Shown: positions 46,895 through 58,025 of the stretch, piece after piece | Layout: every line of letters starts with the position of its first letter | Position numbering within the stretch: the first letter of the stretch is position 1 | Assembly (NCBI RefSeq): GCF_017603965.1 | Contig: NZ_CP071955.1 | Span: 1,116,001-1,180,000 of the forward strand | Length of the DNA: 64,000 nt | From: Xanthomonas fragariae | Lineage (GTDB): Bacteria > Pseudomonadota > Gammaproteobacteria > Xanthomonadales > Xanthomonadaceae | Reading direction: 5' to 3' | The notes under the pieces: model-generated | The model's input: the letters and a program-made list of their open reading frames with translations, nothing else | What the model was told of the DNA's origin: nothing | Database searches by the model: none | Made by a program: the position numbers and the translations under genes

Positions 46895-47650
46895 TCAAGG
46901 TGCCGGTGCGTGGGCGGGCAGCAGGCGCCACTGGCGGCCGTCGTAGGCCTCCAGTGCGTTGAAACGGCGCTTGTAATTCATCTTTGCATGGCCCTCGATC
47001 CAGTAGCCCAGATATACATGCGCGCGTCGCTCGCGTTGCGCCCATTGGATCTGCTGCAGGATCGCGAATGTGCCAAGACTGCGTGCGGCAGCTTCCGGCG
47101 CATAGAACGTGTAGACCGCCGACAAAGCATGCTCGGTGACGTCGGTGACTGCAACAGCGAGCAGGCGGCCAGGCGCGTGGGCGACGGCCGGTTCGCGGAT
47201 TTCCAGAAAGCGTCCATGCGACCAACCGCCGATCAGGAACTGGTCGAACTCGGTAGCGCCATGCTCGTCCATGCCGCCGCCGGGGTGCCGATGCTTGAGG
47301 TACTGGCGATACAGCGCGAGTTGTTCGGCGTTGCGCTCGGCGGCGACCACGCGCACCACCAGGTCTTCGTTGCGCGCCAGACAACGGCGCTGACTGCGGT
47401 CGGGGCGGAACGCATCCACCGCAATGCGCACGGGCACGCAGGCGCGGCAATGTTCGCAATGCGGCCGGTAGACCAGATCGCCGGAGCGACGGAATCCCCA
47501 CGCCAATGCTTGCGGATAGATCGCGCCCAGACGCGGGTCTTGCGGATCCAGCACCAGGTTGCGCGCCTGGCGGTCGGACCAGTAGCCACAGGCATGCTCG
47601 CCAGTCTGGAACAGGCGCAGGTCGTCGTGAGTGTCGGCATGGATGGCCAT
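46895..47650 (-). CDS. bpt: Aminoacyl-tRNA-protein transferase (Bpt/Ate type)
   Basis: This 251-residue enzyme attaches an amino acid from aminoacyl-tRNA to protein N-termini in the N-end rule; bacterial Bpt adds Leu to N-terminal Asp or Glu. The N-terminal Cys cluster [16 protein letters not shown], the HPGGGM segment and the VYTFYAPE and [18 protein letters not shown] motifs are typical. The start at 47650 ([11 protein letters not shown]) is chosen over 47713. In the N-end rule its products go to ClpS/ClpAP. Confidence 0.9.
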   Translation of the reverse strand: MAIHADTHDDLRLFQTGEHACGYWSDRQARNLVLDPQDPRLGAIYPQALAWGFRRSGDLVYRPHCEHCRACVPVRIAVDAFRPDRSQRRCLARNEDLVVRVVAAERNAEQLALYRQYLKHRHPGGGMDEHGATEFDQFLIGGWSHGRFLEIREPAVAHAPGRLLAVAVTDVTEHALSAVYTFYAPEAAARSLGTFAILQQIQWAQRERRAHVYLGYWIEGHAKMNYKRRFNALEAYDGRQWRLLPAHAPAP

Positions 47651-47849
47651 GGCCGCAGGATAACGCCTGCGCGTCGCAGCAGCGGCGACTGTCCGCCGGA
47701 TGAATACGGCCAACGGTCACGTCAACGCGCGTGCCGGTGGCTCGTTGATGTGGGTGTTGGTGGCAGCGCACGGGGGATCCGGATGCACCACCCACGCGAT
47801 GCGGCCCATGCAGGTGCCGCGTGTAGTTCTCACAGCTCAGGAGTTTCCC

Positions 47850-48446
47850 ATGACGTCCCGCAAACCTTTCCTCGCATTGGCCGTGCTGGCTGCTCTGTCC
47901 AGCAGCGCGGTATTGGCAGCCCCGCCTGCCGTTGGCGATGCGCCGCGTCCTGCCAAGCTCGACAAAAATGGCGATGGCGCGATCGATCGCAGCGAAGCGG
48001 TGGCCGGCCCAATGCTGGCCGCGCAGTTCGACACGCTGGACACCGACAAGGACGGCAAGCTCGCGCGCGAGGAGCGCCCGCATCATCGCGGCCCGGGTCC
48101 TGACGAACACGGTGAACGCGGCGAATGGCTGAGCAAGCTCGATACCAACAAGGACGACCGCATCGGCCGCGAAGAAGCCAGGGCCGACCCGAAGTTCGCT
48201 GCGCGTTTCGATGAGATGGACGTCAACAAGGACGGCTTTGTCGATCGCGCCGACCGTGAACTGCGCATGCAGCAGCATCGCGATGCATGGTTTGCCAAGG
48301 CCGATACCGACAAGGACGGCAAGTTGAGCAAGGCCGAGTTCGATGCGGCATCCGAGCAACGTGGCGAACACGGCCCACGTGGCCCGGGCGATCACGGCGA
48401 TCGCGGCAAGCGTACGATGCCGGCCAAGCCCGCTGCGGGCAAATGA
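47850..48446 (+). CDS. Secreted EF-hand calcium-binding protein
   Basis: This 198-residue protein has a signal peptide (MTSRKPFLALAVLAALSSSAVLA). Five EF-hand-like loops are visible: DKNGDGAIDRSE, DTDKDGKLAREE, DTNKDDRIGREE, DVNKDGFVDRAD and DTDKDGKLSKAE. It probably binds calcium in the periplasm or outside the cell. The C-terminus is Gly/Lys-rich. Ribosome site CAGGAG precedes the ATG at 47850. The target is unknown. Confidence 0.85.
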   Translation: MTSRKPFLALAVLAALSSSAVLAAPPAVGDAPRPAKLDKNGDGAIDRSEAVAGPMLAAQFDTLDTDKDGKLAREERPHHRGPGPDEHGERGEWLSKLDTNKDDRIGREEARADPKFAARFDEMDVNKDGFVDRADRELRMQQHRDAWFAKADTDKDGKLSKAEFDAASEQRGEHGPRGPGDHGDRGKRTMPAKPAAGK

Positions 48447-48924
48447 GTTTTTCTAGTCGCTAGAGCACTCTCCGGTCGCACTGCTGCGGCCGGGGCAGCA
48501 CTCTCGTCATACGCAGCAAGTAAATAGCAACATGCAACAAGGCGCCGATCGACTGACGGCCTCCCGCGCAAGTGGGAGGCCGTTTTTTATGGCTAGTTGC
48601 GCTTTTCGGTCGGAACTATTGCGTCAACCATCAGGTCACAGCATTGCCAGCTTCATGGAGCGATGAAGGATGGGCAGCATGACTGCCACCGTGTTCGCCA
48701 GCATCGCACCCGGAGCCAACATGCAGCGGTAAGCAACGGCGCACGCGTAGCGCCGTGTCGTTGCGCATCGCGTTCACAGATGGCGATGGCGCTCACTGTG
48801 TTCTGTCAGGCGCGCACTATGCGGTCATACCCCTGCTTGTAGCCGGTGCGTCTGCTATGCCCGCTGATGCCCAAAGGCAAGCGTGCGCGCACAGATGGTT
48901 GTGCGGCAGTGTTGTCAGCCGCGC
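48447..48924. other. Intergenic DNA, includes a terminator, no further gene seen
   Basis: Apart from the terminator at 48556-48588, about 480 bases show no frame with domain evidence. The open frame near 48597-48842 is Cys/His-rich without family features and is not supported. Confidence 0.5.
48556..48588 (+). terminator. Intrinsic terminator after the EF-hand gene
   Basis: ACGGCCTCCC and GGGAGGCCGT form a hairpin followed by six T residues, 110 bases after the stop codon. Confidence 0.85.
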
Positions 48925-49437
48925 TCAGCGCGCCGGCTGAATCCGCACACGCACTTCTTCATCTTCTGCCGCCGGCTGCGCTGAATTCTGCACGGGTGTT
49001 TGCTGCAAAGCCGGCTGGGTCGCCGGTGCAACCGGCGCAGGCGCACTGCGATGGCGCATCACCACGAACATGGCGACCGCGCCGATCACCGACAGCAACA
49101 CCAGACGGATGCGCCAGGCCCAACTGCGCGCGCTGGCGCTCGAGCCTTTTTCGCCCTCGCGGAAGGTGTATTCCACGTTCGGCAGATCGCGACGGGTGGT
49201 GTCCAGCAGGCGTGCGTCACGCAGCAGATCGCGTGCGCGCGGCTGGTCGTCGGCATGCACGATCCACACGGTAGGATAGGCCTGCGCGTTGCCCTGTTCG
49301 AGATAGCTGAACTGGCCGGTGCGTTTGCTTTCGTAGGAGCGGCCATTGCTCATGCGCACGTCGATGCCGGCTTCGCGCAAGAGATTGGCCACGCCTTCGG
49401 CGGTTTCGATACGTTGACTGCTGAAGATCTTGCGCAT
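48925..49437 (-). CDS. DUF2007-like protein with a C-terminal membrane helix
   Basis: This 170-residue protein has an N-terminal DUF2007-like ferredoxin-fold segment (about 1-80: RIETAEGVANLLREAGID, PTVWIVHADDQPRARDLL). It is followed by one membrane helix (about 108-126: IRLVLLSVIGAVAMFVVMRH) and a Pro/Ala/Gln-rich tail. The role of DUF2007 is unknown; it is often called a putative signal-transducing protein. The start at 49437 (MRKIFSSQRIE) is preferred over the upstream extension. Confidence 0.75.
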   Translation of the reverse strand: MRKIFSSQRIETAEGVANLLREAGIDVRMSNGRSYESKRTGQFSYLEQGNAQAYPTVWIVHADDQPRARDLLRDARLLDTTRRDLPNVEYTFREGEKGSSASARSWAWRIRLVLLSVIGAVAMFVVMRHRSAPAPVAPATQPALQQTPVQNSAQPAAEDEEVRVRIQPAR

Positions 49438-49531
49438 GCTTAGGGTGTGCCAGCGATTCCCGAACCAGCTGCGCGGTGATTGCGCATGGTCGAGATAAAA
49501 AAGAAGAATGGCGAAGATGTCGGGCGCATGC

Positions 49532-50437
49532 CTAGTCCTTGGCTGGCGCGTGTATCGGGCTGCCGTCGGGCACCACACGGATCAATCCTTCCTGGGTGGT
49601 GCTGACGACCAACACGCCATCGCGAGTGAAGAACTGCCCGCGCGCCAGGCCGCGCGACCCTTGCGCGGTGGGGCTGTCAAGCGAATACAGCAGCCAATCG
49701 TCGGTGCGGAACGGGCGGTGGAACCACAGCGCATGATCGAGCGAGGCCATCTGCACGTTCGGCGTGTAATAGCTGATGCCATGCGGAAACGTCGACGTCC
49801 CCAGCAACTGGAAATCCGACGCGTATGCGAGCAGCACTTGATGCAGGCCGACATCGTCGCCAATCGGATCGTTAAAGCGCAGCCACATCTGCTGGAACGG
49901 AGGCCGCTTGGGCGGCTTGAGTTCGTCGCGCGGGAACACGTGACGAAATTCGAACGGGCCGCCGCGCGAGAGCCAGCGTTGTACCTTGGCCGGCAGGTTC
50001 GCCAACACCTCAGGAGCCAGCGGCGTGCCGGGTTCGATGTCTTCCGGCGGTGGCACCACCGGCATCGGCGACTGATGCTCCGCGCCGTCTTCGCGTTCCT
50101 GAAATGAGGCCGCGCAGAAAAAGATTACCTTGCCGTGCTGGATCGCGGTGACCCGGCGCACCGAAAAACTGCCGCCATCGCGGGTGCGATCGACCTCGTA
50201 GACGATCGGCTGATCGATATTGCCGGCGCGCAAAAAATACGCGTGCAACGAGTGCGCCTGCCGGCCGTTTTCGACCGTGGCCTGCGCTGCCGACAGCGCC
50301 TGACCAAGCACTTGTCCACCGAACACGTACTTGGTGCCGATGTCGCGGCTCTGGCCGCGAAACAGGTTGTCTTCCAGGCGCTCCAGCGACAGCAGGCTGA
50401 TCAGTTCGGAGACAACGGGTTCGGCAGTGGCGGACAA
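49532..50437 (-). CDS. tesB: Acyl-CoA thioesterase II TesB
   Basis: This 301-residue enzyme hydrolyses medium and long acyl-CoA to fatty acid and CoA. It has a double hot-dog fold, with GTKYVFGGQVLGQALSAA and HSLHAYFLRAG in the first half and ASLDHALWFHRPFRTDDWLLY in the second. The catalytic Asp of the second domain is in SLDHALWFH. It lies 72 bases after the enoyl-CoA hydratase-like gene on the same strand, so fatty-acid metabolism may link them. Confidence 0.93.
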   Translation of the reverse strand: MSATAEPVVSELISLLSLERLEDNLFRGQSRDIGTKYVFGGQVLGQALSAAQATVENGRQAHSLHAYFLRAGNIDQPIVYEVDRTRDGGSFSVRRVTAIQHGKVIFFCAASFQEREDGAEHQSPMPVVPPPEDIEPGTPLAPEVLANLPAKVQRWLSRGGPFEFRHVFPRDELKPPKRPPFQQMWLRFNDPIGDDVGLHQVLLAYASDFQLLGTSTFPHGISYYTPNVQMASLDHALWFHRPFRTDDWLLYSLDSPTAQGSRGLARGQFFTRDGVLVVSTTQEGLIRVVPDGSPIHAPAKD

Positions 50438-50509
50438 GGGGCTGGCCTGAGCGTGCGACGGACCAGGATTATAGCGGTCCGCCCGGTGCTCACCGTGCCG
50501 ACAGCGTGC

Positions 50510-51280
50510 TCAGGCCTTGTGCAGACGTGCGGCCAGACCATGCAGCGCGGCTTGCGCATCCGGCGCATACCAGCCGTCGATGAAGCGCTCCAGCTGGATC
50601 AGCTCGGGCGCCAGCGCCGCGCGCAGATCGGCGCGGGCAATCGCGCGCGTAGTCAGCATCGGCTGGTGCGGCAGCTGCTGCAGTTCCTGCAGCCACGCCA
50701 CCGCACGCGCGGTGACCAAGCCGCCATCGACCAACTCATCGACCAGGCCTATTTTGACCGCTTGTTCGGCCGGCAGCAGCTGCCCGGAAATTAGCAAGCG
50801 CTCGGCACGGTGCGCACCGACCACGCGGCGCAGCAGGCGCTGGATGCCTTCCGGCGCGGCCAAGCCGACCCGCACTTCGTTCAAGCCGATCGCATAGGGT
50901 TCGGCGGTATCGGCACTGCGCGCCATCACCCGGTAGTCGCAGCACAGCGCCAGCACGCAGCCGCCGGCGGGGGCGTGCCCGCCGATGGCCGCAACCACCG
51001 GAACGCGGCTATTGGCCAGCGCTTGCGCGGCCTCGAAGAATACCGTCCAACTGGCGAGTAGTGCGGCGCGGTCGGTGCCGTGCGACAGCAGGTGCGGCAC
51101 ATCCATGCCACCGGAAAAAATCCGCTCGCTGCCCGACAGCACGATGCCATCTGTCTCATCGCCGGCCTGCTGCACCGCAACGCTCAACGCCTGGCACAAC
51201 GCGTTGTCCAGCGCATTGACCGGCGGACGCGCCAGACGGATTTCTCGAAGACGGCCATGGTCTAAGATTTGGATGCTCAT
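50510..51280 (-). CDS. Enoyl-CoA hydratase/isomerase family protein
   Basis: This 256-residue crotonase-fold protein has the two oxyanion-hole segments RIFSGGMDV and GGHAPAGGCVLALCCDYRV. The region usually holding the catalytic Glu pair reads AIGLNEVRVGLAAPEG, so one Glu is present and the second is not obvious. The function could be isomerase or another crotonase activity rather than classic hydratase. It is upstream of tesB. Confidence 0.85.
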   Translation of the reverse strand: MSIQILDHGRLREIRLARPPVNALDNALCQALSVAVQQAGDETDGIVLSGSERIFSGGMDVPHLLSHGTDRAALLASWTVFFEAAQALANSRVPVVAAIGGHAPAGGCVLALCCDYRVMARSADTAEPYAIGLNEVRVGLAAPEGIQRLLRRVVGAHRAERLLISGQLLPAEQAVKIGLVDELVDGGLVTARAVAWLQELQQLPHQPMLTTRAIARADLRAALAPELIQLERFIDGWYAPDAQAALHGLAARLHKA

Positions 51281-51303
51281 TCGGGGCTCCTGGAGGTCGG
51301 ATC

Positions 51304-51774
51304 ATGATAGAAGGCAGTCAAAGCAGGCGGCGTATGTGCGCACGCGTGGTGTTCGGTGTGTTGGCGGTGGTGGCAAGTACGAGTGTCCCGGCGCAATGCT
51401 TGCCGGATTTCAAGAATGGCTGGATCCGTATCCCACCACCCGGCGGCATGGGCATGGCCGCAGGATTCGGGCAGTTCCACAACGGCTGCGCGCAGCCGCT
51501 CAAGGTCACCGCGGTCCAGAGCAGCGCGTTCGCCGATGTGTCCTTCCACCAGACCACGCAGACCAATGGCGTCAGTGGCATGCGTGCGGTGCCCGAGCTG
51601 GCGTTGCCGGCGGGTAAGTCGGTGGCGCTGGTGCCGGGCGGCCTGCATCTGATGTTGATGGAGGCGAGCGCGCCGCTGCAGGAAGGCGCGCGAGTGCCCG
51701 TGACCTTCACCTTCCAGGATGGCCGTGAGATCAAGGCGAGGTTGGAAGCGCGCAAGCGCGCGCCCGGTTCTTGA
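51304..51774 (+). CDS. PCuAC-like copper chaperone, periplasmic
   Basis: This 156-residue protein has a signal peptide ending near STSVPA. The conserved domain has VSFHQTTQTNGVSGM (His and Met) and PGGLHLMLM (His-x-Met), which match the copper-binding pattern of PCuAC proteins that supply Cu to cytochrome c oxidase. It is divergent from the enoyl-CoA hydratase-like gene. No sco or cox gene is next to it here. Confidence 0.85.
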   Translation: MIEGSQSRRRMCARVVFGVLAVVASTSVPAQCLPDFKNGWIRIPPPGGMGMAAGFGQFHNGCAQPLKVTAVQSSAFADVSFHQTTQTNGVSGMRAVPELALPAGKSVALVPGGLHLMLMEASAPLQEGARVPVTFTFQDGREIKARLEARKRAPGS

Positions 51775-51930
51775 TGGAGAACCAGCTGCAGCGCTGTTTG
51801 ATCCAACGATCCTGGCCAAGCAGTCGCCTGGCGCGCAGAAGGCGCTGCCGTATCATTCTGCGGTGTCCGGCTCATCATGCTGCAGGCGTGCAATAGTACG
51901 AAGTAGCGCAATCGCACCATCGTTCGAAAC

Positions 51931-51960
51931 AAAAGCTGCGGCTCCCGAGAGAGCCGCAGC
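51931..51960 (-). terminator. Terminator of the thioesterase gene
   Basis: GCTGCGGCTC and GAGCCGCAGC form a perfect 10-bp stem with loop CCGAGA on the minus strand, followed by TTTTG. Confidence 0.75.
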
Positions 51961-52005
51961 CGATCTTTAGCGCTGAGAAAAACGCAGCAGCCGGGTCGAT
52001 AAAAC

Positions 52006-52410
52006 TCAGCGACTGGCCGTGCGCACCGCATCCGGCAACGACGCGCTCTTGCCGGTTTGCGTATCGATCCACACCACCACAACGTTGCCATCCGAATACA
52101 GCACGCCCTCATCTTTCTGGTCGAGGATGCGATGGCCGATAGTAATACTGCTGCTGCCCAAACGCTCGACGAACAACTCTATTAATATGTCGTTCGGCCA
52201 CACTAGCGGGCGTCTGTAGTTGACGTTGGTGGCGGCAACCACCGGTGCGATGCGATCGGTCATCGCCACACCTTCCACGCCGAGCATCCAGCGCACGCGC
52301 GCTTCTTCCAGATACGAAATGTATTTGGCGTTGTTGACGTGGCCCATGCTGTCCATATCACGCCAGCGCACGCTGATAGGAATGCGTGCCAGAATCTTGC
52401 GTTCGCTCAT
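52006..52410 (-). CDS. 4HBT hot-dog acyl-CoA thioesterase
   Basis: This 134-residue YbgC/4HBT-type protein has the catalytic motif RWRDMDSMGHVNNAKY (Asp in DMDS) and the helix YLEEARVRWMLG. It hydrolyses acyl-CoA thioesters of unknown chain type. Its ATG shares one base with the uvrA stop (TGATG), so the two are translationally coupled, which is unusual for these functions. Confidence 0.88.
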   Translation of the reverse strand: MSERKILARIPISVRWRDMDSMGHVNNAKYISYLEEARVRWMLGVEGVAMTDRIAPVVAATNVNYRRPLVWPNDILIELFVERLGSSSITIGHRILDQKDEGVLYSDGNVVVVWIDTQTGKSASLPDAVRTASR

Positions 52411-55376
52411 CAGCTTGCCTTCTTTTTTGCAGTTTTGTGGGTGGCTGACTTGGCGACCTTGGCCACCTTTTCCGGTTTGACCTTGCGCGGCGGGCGCGCA
52501 TCGGGCTTGTTGGCCATCGCGGCCGGGCGCGTCTGGCGTGCTTGTACCGATGGCAGCATCTTGGCCAGGAATTGCCCGGTGTAGGACGCCTTGTGCGCGG
52601 CCACATCTTCCGGCGTGCCGGAGACCAGAATGCTGCCACCGCGATGGCCGCCTTCCGGGCCCAGATCCACGATCCAGTCGGCGGTCTTGATCACATCCAG
52701 ATTGTGTTCGATCACCACCACCGTGTTGCCTTCGTCGCGCAGCTTGTGCAGCACGCCGAGCAGCGCCTCGATGTCGTGAAAGTGCAGGCCGGTAGTCGGC
52801 TCGTCGAGGATGTATAAGGTGCGCCCGGTATCGCGACGCGAGAGTTCCTTCGACAGCTTGACGCGCTGCGCTTCACCACCGGACAGCGTGGTCGCGCTCT
52901 GGCCTAGCTTGATGTAACTCAAGCCGACATCGATCAGAGTTTCCAACTTGCGCGCGATCGACGGCACCGGCTCGAACAAGCGCAGCGCATCTTCCACGGT
53001 CATCTGCAACACGTCGCTGATATTGAAGCCCTTATAGCGGATCTCCAGCGTTTCGCGGTTGTAGCGCTTGCCGTGGCAAACATCGCAGGGCACGTAGACG
53101 TCCGGCAGAAAGTGCATTTCCACCTTGATCAAGCCATCGCCCTGGCACGCCTCGCAGCGGCCACCGCGCACGTTGAAACTGAAACGTCCCGGCGAATAGC
53201 CGCGCGCACGCGATTCCGGTACCTGTGCGAACAGTTCGCGCAGCGGCGTAAACATGCCGGTGTAGGTCGCCGGGTTGGAGCGCGGCGTGCGCCCGATCGG
53301 CGACTGGTCGATATCCACGACCTTGTCGAACAGATCGAGATTGTGGACCTCGCGATGCGCGGCCACCGGATGCGATGCGCCATTGATTTCGTTGGCGGCC
53401 AACGAAAACAACGTGTCGTTGATCAGCGTGGATTTGCCCGACCCGGACACGCCGGTAATGCAGGTCAACAGGCCGGCGGGAATGTCCAGATCGACATTCT
53501 TCAAATTGTTGCCGGTCGCCCCGCGCAGATGCAGCATCATCTTCGGGTTGGGCTTGTGGCGCTGCTTGGGAATCTCGATGCGGCGCTTGCCCGACAGGTA
53601 TTGACCGGTCAACGAGCGGGGCGCATTCAGGATGTCCTGCAGCGTACCTTGGGCGCAGATTTCGCCGCCATGCACACCGGCGCCGGGGCCGATATCCAGC
53701 ACATAGTCGGCCAGACGGATCGCGTCTTCGTCATGCTCGACCACGATCACGGTGTTGCCCAGATCGCGCAGCCGCGTCAGCGTGCCGAGCAGGCGTTCGT
53801 TGTCGCGCTGATGCAGGCCTATCGACGGCTCGTCCAGCACGTACATCACACCGACCAGGCCGGCACCGATCTGGCTGGCCAGGCGAATGCGCTGCGCCTC
53901 ACCGCCAGACAAGGTGTCGGCCTTGCGCTCCAGGGTCAGGTAATCCAGGCCCACATCGACCAGGAAGCCCAGCCGCTCGCCGATTTCCTTGACGATCTTG
54001 CCGGCTATCTCGCCGCGCCAACCTGGCAACGACAAACCACGGAAAAAGCGCAGTGCCTCGTTGACCGGCAACACCACCAACTCGGGCAGTGGGCGATCGG
54101 CTACGAACACGTTGCGCGCGGCCCGATTCAGACGCGTACCATTGCACGCAGGACAGGGCTGCTGGCTGACGTACTTGGTCAGCTCTTCGCGCACGGCTGG
54201 CGATTCGGTCTCGCGGTAGCGGCGTTCCAGATTCGGCAGGATGCCTTCGAAACGGTGCTTGCGCGAGGTGCGCCCGCCCGCATCGGTAAAGTAGGTGAAG
54301 CTGATCACCTCATCGCCGCTGCCGAACAACACGGCCTGACGCACCTTGGCCGGCAAGGTATTCCACCCTGCATCGACGTCGAATTTGTAGTGCTTGGCCA
54401 GCGAGGCGATCAGCTGGAAATAATAGGCATTGCGTCGATCCCAACCGCGTACCGCACCGGCCGACAACGACAGCTCCGGATGCACCACGACGCGATCGGG
54501 GTCGAAGAACTCGGCTACGCCCAGGCCATCGCAGCTTGGGCAGGCGCCTACCGGTGCGTTGAACGAAAACAGGCGCGGTTCCAGTTCGGGAAGCGAGTAA
54601 TCGCAGACCGGGCAGCTGTACTTGGACGAGAACAACTGGGGCGCGGCGGCCGGATCGTCCAGCGACTGCACTACCACCATGCCTTCGCCGAGCTTGAGCG
54701 CTGTTTCGAAGCTTTCCGCCAATCGTTGCTTGATGTCTTCGCGCGGGCGGAAGCGATCGATCACCGCTTCGATGGTGTGCTTCTGACGCAGAGCCAATGT
54801 CGGCACCGCATCGATCTCGTACAACTCGCCATCCACGCGCACGCGCACGAAACCCTGTGCACGCAGTTGCTCGAACACCTGCCCATGCTCGCCCTTGCGG
54901 TCGCGGATCACCGGCGCCAGCAGCATGTAGCGCTGCTCGGCATCCAGCGTGAGCATGTGGTCGACCATCTGACTGACGGTCTGCGCTTCCAGCGGGAAGC
55001 CGTGGTCCGGGCAACGTGGTTGACCGACGCGCGCGTAAAGCAGACGCAGGTAGTCGTAAATCTCGGTGATCGTGCCGACCGTTGAGCGCGGGTTGTGCGA
55101 GGTGGATTTCTGTTCGATCGAAATGGCCGGCGACAAACCTTCGATGTGGTCCAGGTCGGGCTTTTCCATCACGCTGAGGAACTGGCGTGCATACGCCGAC
55201 AGCGACTCGACGTAGCGACGCTGGCCTTCTGCATAAATGGTGTCGAACGCCAACGACGACTTGCCTGAACCGGACAGGCCGGTGATCACGATCAATTTGT
55301 CGCGAGGCAGGTCGAGGTCGATATTCTTTAGGTTGTGCGTCCGCGCGCCGCGGATGCGGATGAAATCCATCGCCAT
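52410..55376 (-). CDS. uvrA: Excinuclease ABC subunit A
   Basis: This roughly 988-residue damage-recognition ATPase of nucleotide excision repair has two ABC domains. Walker A motifs are [13 protein letters not shown] near the N-terminus and [13 protein letters not shown] in the second half. Signature motifs are LSGGEAQRI and [11 protein letters not shown]. Zinc-finger Cys pairs occur in CPVCDYSL and the [17 protein letters not shown] segments. The C-terminus has a Lys/Arg-rich extension. I chose the start at 55376 ([15 protein letters not shown]). It is divergent from rplU. Confidence 0.97.
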   Translation of the reverse strand: MAMDFIRIRGARTHNLKNIDLDLPRDKLIVITGLSGSGKSSLAFDTIYAEGQRRYVESLSAYARQFLSVMEKPDLDHIEGLSPAISIEQKSTSHNPRSTVGTITEIYDYLRLLYARVGQPRCPDHGFPLEAQTVSQMVDHMLTLDAEQRYMLLAPVIRDRKGEHGQVFEQLRAQGFVRVRVDGELYEIDAVPTLALRQKHTIEAVIDRFRPREDIKQRLAESFETALKLGEGMVVVQSLDDPAAAPQLFSSKYSCPVCDYSLPELEPRLFSFNAPVGACPSCDGLGVAEFFDPDRVVVHPELSLSAGAVRGWDRRNAYYFQLIASLAKHYKFDVDAGWNTLPAKVRQAVLFGSGDEVISFTYFTDAGGRTSRKHRFEGILPNLERRYRETESPAVREELTKYVSQQPCPACNGTRLNRAARNVFVADRPLPELVVLPVNEALRFFRGLSLPGWRGEIAGKIVKEIGERLGFLVDVGLDYLTLERKADTLSGGEAQRIRLASQIGAGLVGVMYVLDEPSIGLHQRDNERLLGTLTRLRDLGNTVIVVEHDEDAIRLADYVLDIGPGAGVHGGEICAQGTLQDILNAPRSLTGQYLSGKRRIEIPKQRHKPNPKMMLHLRGATGNNLKNVDLDIPAGLLTCITGVSGSGKSTLINDTLFSLAANEINGASHPVAAHREVHNLDLFDKVVDIDQSPIGRTPRSNPATYTGMFTPLRELFAQVPESRARGYSPGRFSFNVRGGRCEACQGDGLIKVEMHFLPDVYVPCDVCHGKRYNRETLEIRYKGFNISDVLQMTVEDALRLFEPVPSIARKLETLIDVGLSYIKLGQSATTLSGGEAQRVKLSKELSRRDTGRTLYILDEPTTGLHFHDIEALLGVLHKLRDEGNTVVVIEHNLDVIKTADWIVDLGPEGGHRGGSILVSGTPEDVAAHKASYTGQFLAKMLPSVQARQTRPAAMANKPDARPPRKVKPEKVAKVAKSATHKTAKKKAS

Positions 55377-55575
55377 GGGGGATCCGGTGTCGGGCCGGCG
55401 AACCGGCGGTGGTGCGAGCGTGCTCAGCGGGAATGAGTTGCAGTCGACCAGCCTACCCGCCGACCCAGGCGAGGGCAATTGCCCCAAATGCCAGTCTGCC
55501 GGTGCCCTTGTGGCGGCCGGATGATGCGTTCCATATGGCCTGGTTCGGGGTGGGCCGGGTAATACAGCTTGCGAC

Positions 55576-55605
55576 TTGACCCGAAACAGGCTAGGCCAGT
55601 ACAAT
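55576..55605 (+). promoter_or_regulatory. Sigma-70 promoter for rplU
   Basis: TTGACC (55576-55581) and TACAAT (55600-55605) are separated by 18 bases, close to consensus. The start lies about 60 bases upstream of the rplU ATG. Confidence 0.8.
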
Positions 55606-55669
55606 CCCGCCCCTGTTTGCCCCATGGGTAAGGCAGGCGACCATAATAACTACAGAGGAAAACCTGGTC

Positions 55670-55990
55670 ATGTACGCAGTTCTGGTCACTGGCGGTAAGC
55701 AATACCGCGTCGCGCAGGGCGAAACGCTCCGCGTGGAAAAGCTCGAAGTCGAAGCCGGCAACGAGATCACGTTCGACACCGTCCTGATGTTGGGCGATAG
55801 CGACGGCATCAAGCTGGGCGATGCGCTGAATGGCGCTTCGGTCACCGCCAAGGTTGTGGCCCATGGCCGCGCCGACAAGGTGCGCATCATCAAGTTCCGT
55901 CGCCGCAAGCACCACATGAAGCGTCAGGGACACCGTCAGCACTACACCGAAATCGAGATCACCGGCATTGCCGGTGGCGATAAGAAGTAA
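55670..55990 (+). CDS. rplU: 50S ribosomal protein L21
   Basis: This 106-residue ribosomal protein begins [15 protein letters not shown] and has the conserved [16 protein letters not shown] segment, which contacts 23S rRNA. The GGAAAA ribosome site fits. It lies 12 bases before rpmA in the usual L21-L27-Obg order. Confidence 0.98.
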   Translation: MYAVLVTGGKQYRVAQGETLRVEKLEVEAGNEITFDTVLMLGDSDGIKLGDALNGASVTAKVVAHGRADKVRIIKFRRRKHHMKRQGHRQHYTEIEITGIAGGDKK

Positions 55991-56002
55991 GGAGAACCAG
56001 TC

Positions 56003-57563
<1,561 letters not shown>

Positions 57564-57582
57564 GTGCAGTGGCAGGCACACA

Positions 57583-57608
57583 AAAAACCCGGCCGAGGCC
57601 GGGTTTTT
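57583..57608. terminator. Bidirectional terminator between obgE and rpsT
   Basis: AAAACCCGGCC and GGCCGGGTTTTT form a stem with a small GA loop. A-run on one side and T-run on the other allow termination from both convergent genes. Confidence 0.85.
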
Positions 57609-57654
57609 CTATGCCGCTGGAAGCCAGACTTCCAGCGGTGCCGACACCGATGGC

Positions 57655-57924
57655 TTACGCGGCCTTGATGGCCTTGATGCGAGCGGTCAGGCGACTCTTG
57701 TGACGCGCCGCCTTGTTCTTGTGAATCAGGCCACGGGCGCTGAAACGGTCGAGGATAGGCTGAGCAACGGCGAAAGCAGCTTCGGCGCCTGCAGCATCAT
57801 TGGCGTCAAGGGCCTTGATCACCTTCTTGACGGCGGTGCGCAGCATCGAACGCTGGCCGGTGTTGCGCTCGTTGCGCACGACGGTCTGCTTGGCGCGCTT
57901 CTTGGCGGACTTGATATTGGCCAC
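57655..57924 (-). CDS. rpsT: 30S ribosomal protein S20
   Basis: This 89-residue ribosomal protein has the family N-terminus [20 protein letters not shown] and is rich in Lys and Ala. The start is GTG at 57924, which places the usual second residue Ala; no ATG lies nearby in frame. It is divergent from murJ. Confidence 0.97.
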
Positions 57925-58025
57925 GGTGGTGGTTTCCTGAAAAATCGGTATGGTGGAAAAAGCAAGCGCGAAAGTATGATGGGCCCGGATATGCACGTCA
58001 AGTCAGTTGTCAAGAGGGATGTAGC

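Noticed and set aside
48597..48842. Short plus-strand open frame after the EF-hand terminator
   Set aside because: Cys/His/Arg-rich with no family motif, poor start context, just downstream of a strong terminator.
53073..55085. Long open frame on the plus strand (670 codons)
   Set aside because: It lies entirely antisense to uvrA, whose domains are clear. High GC makes such shadows common.
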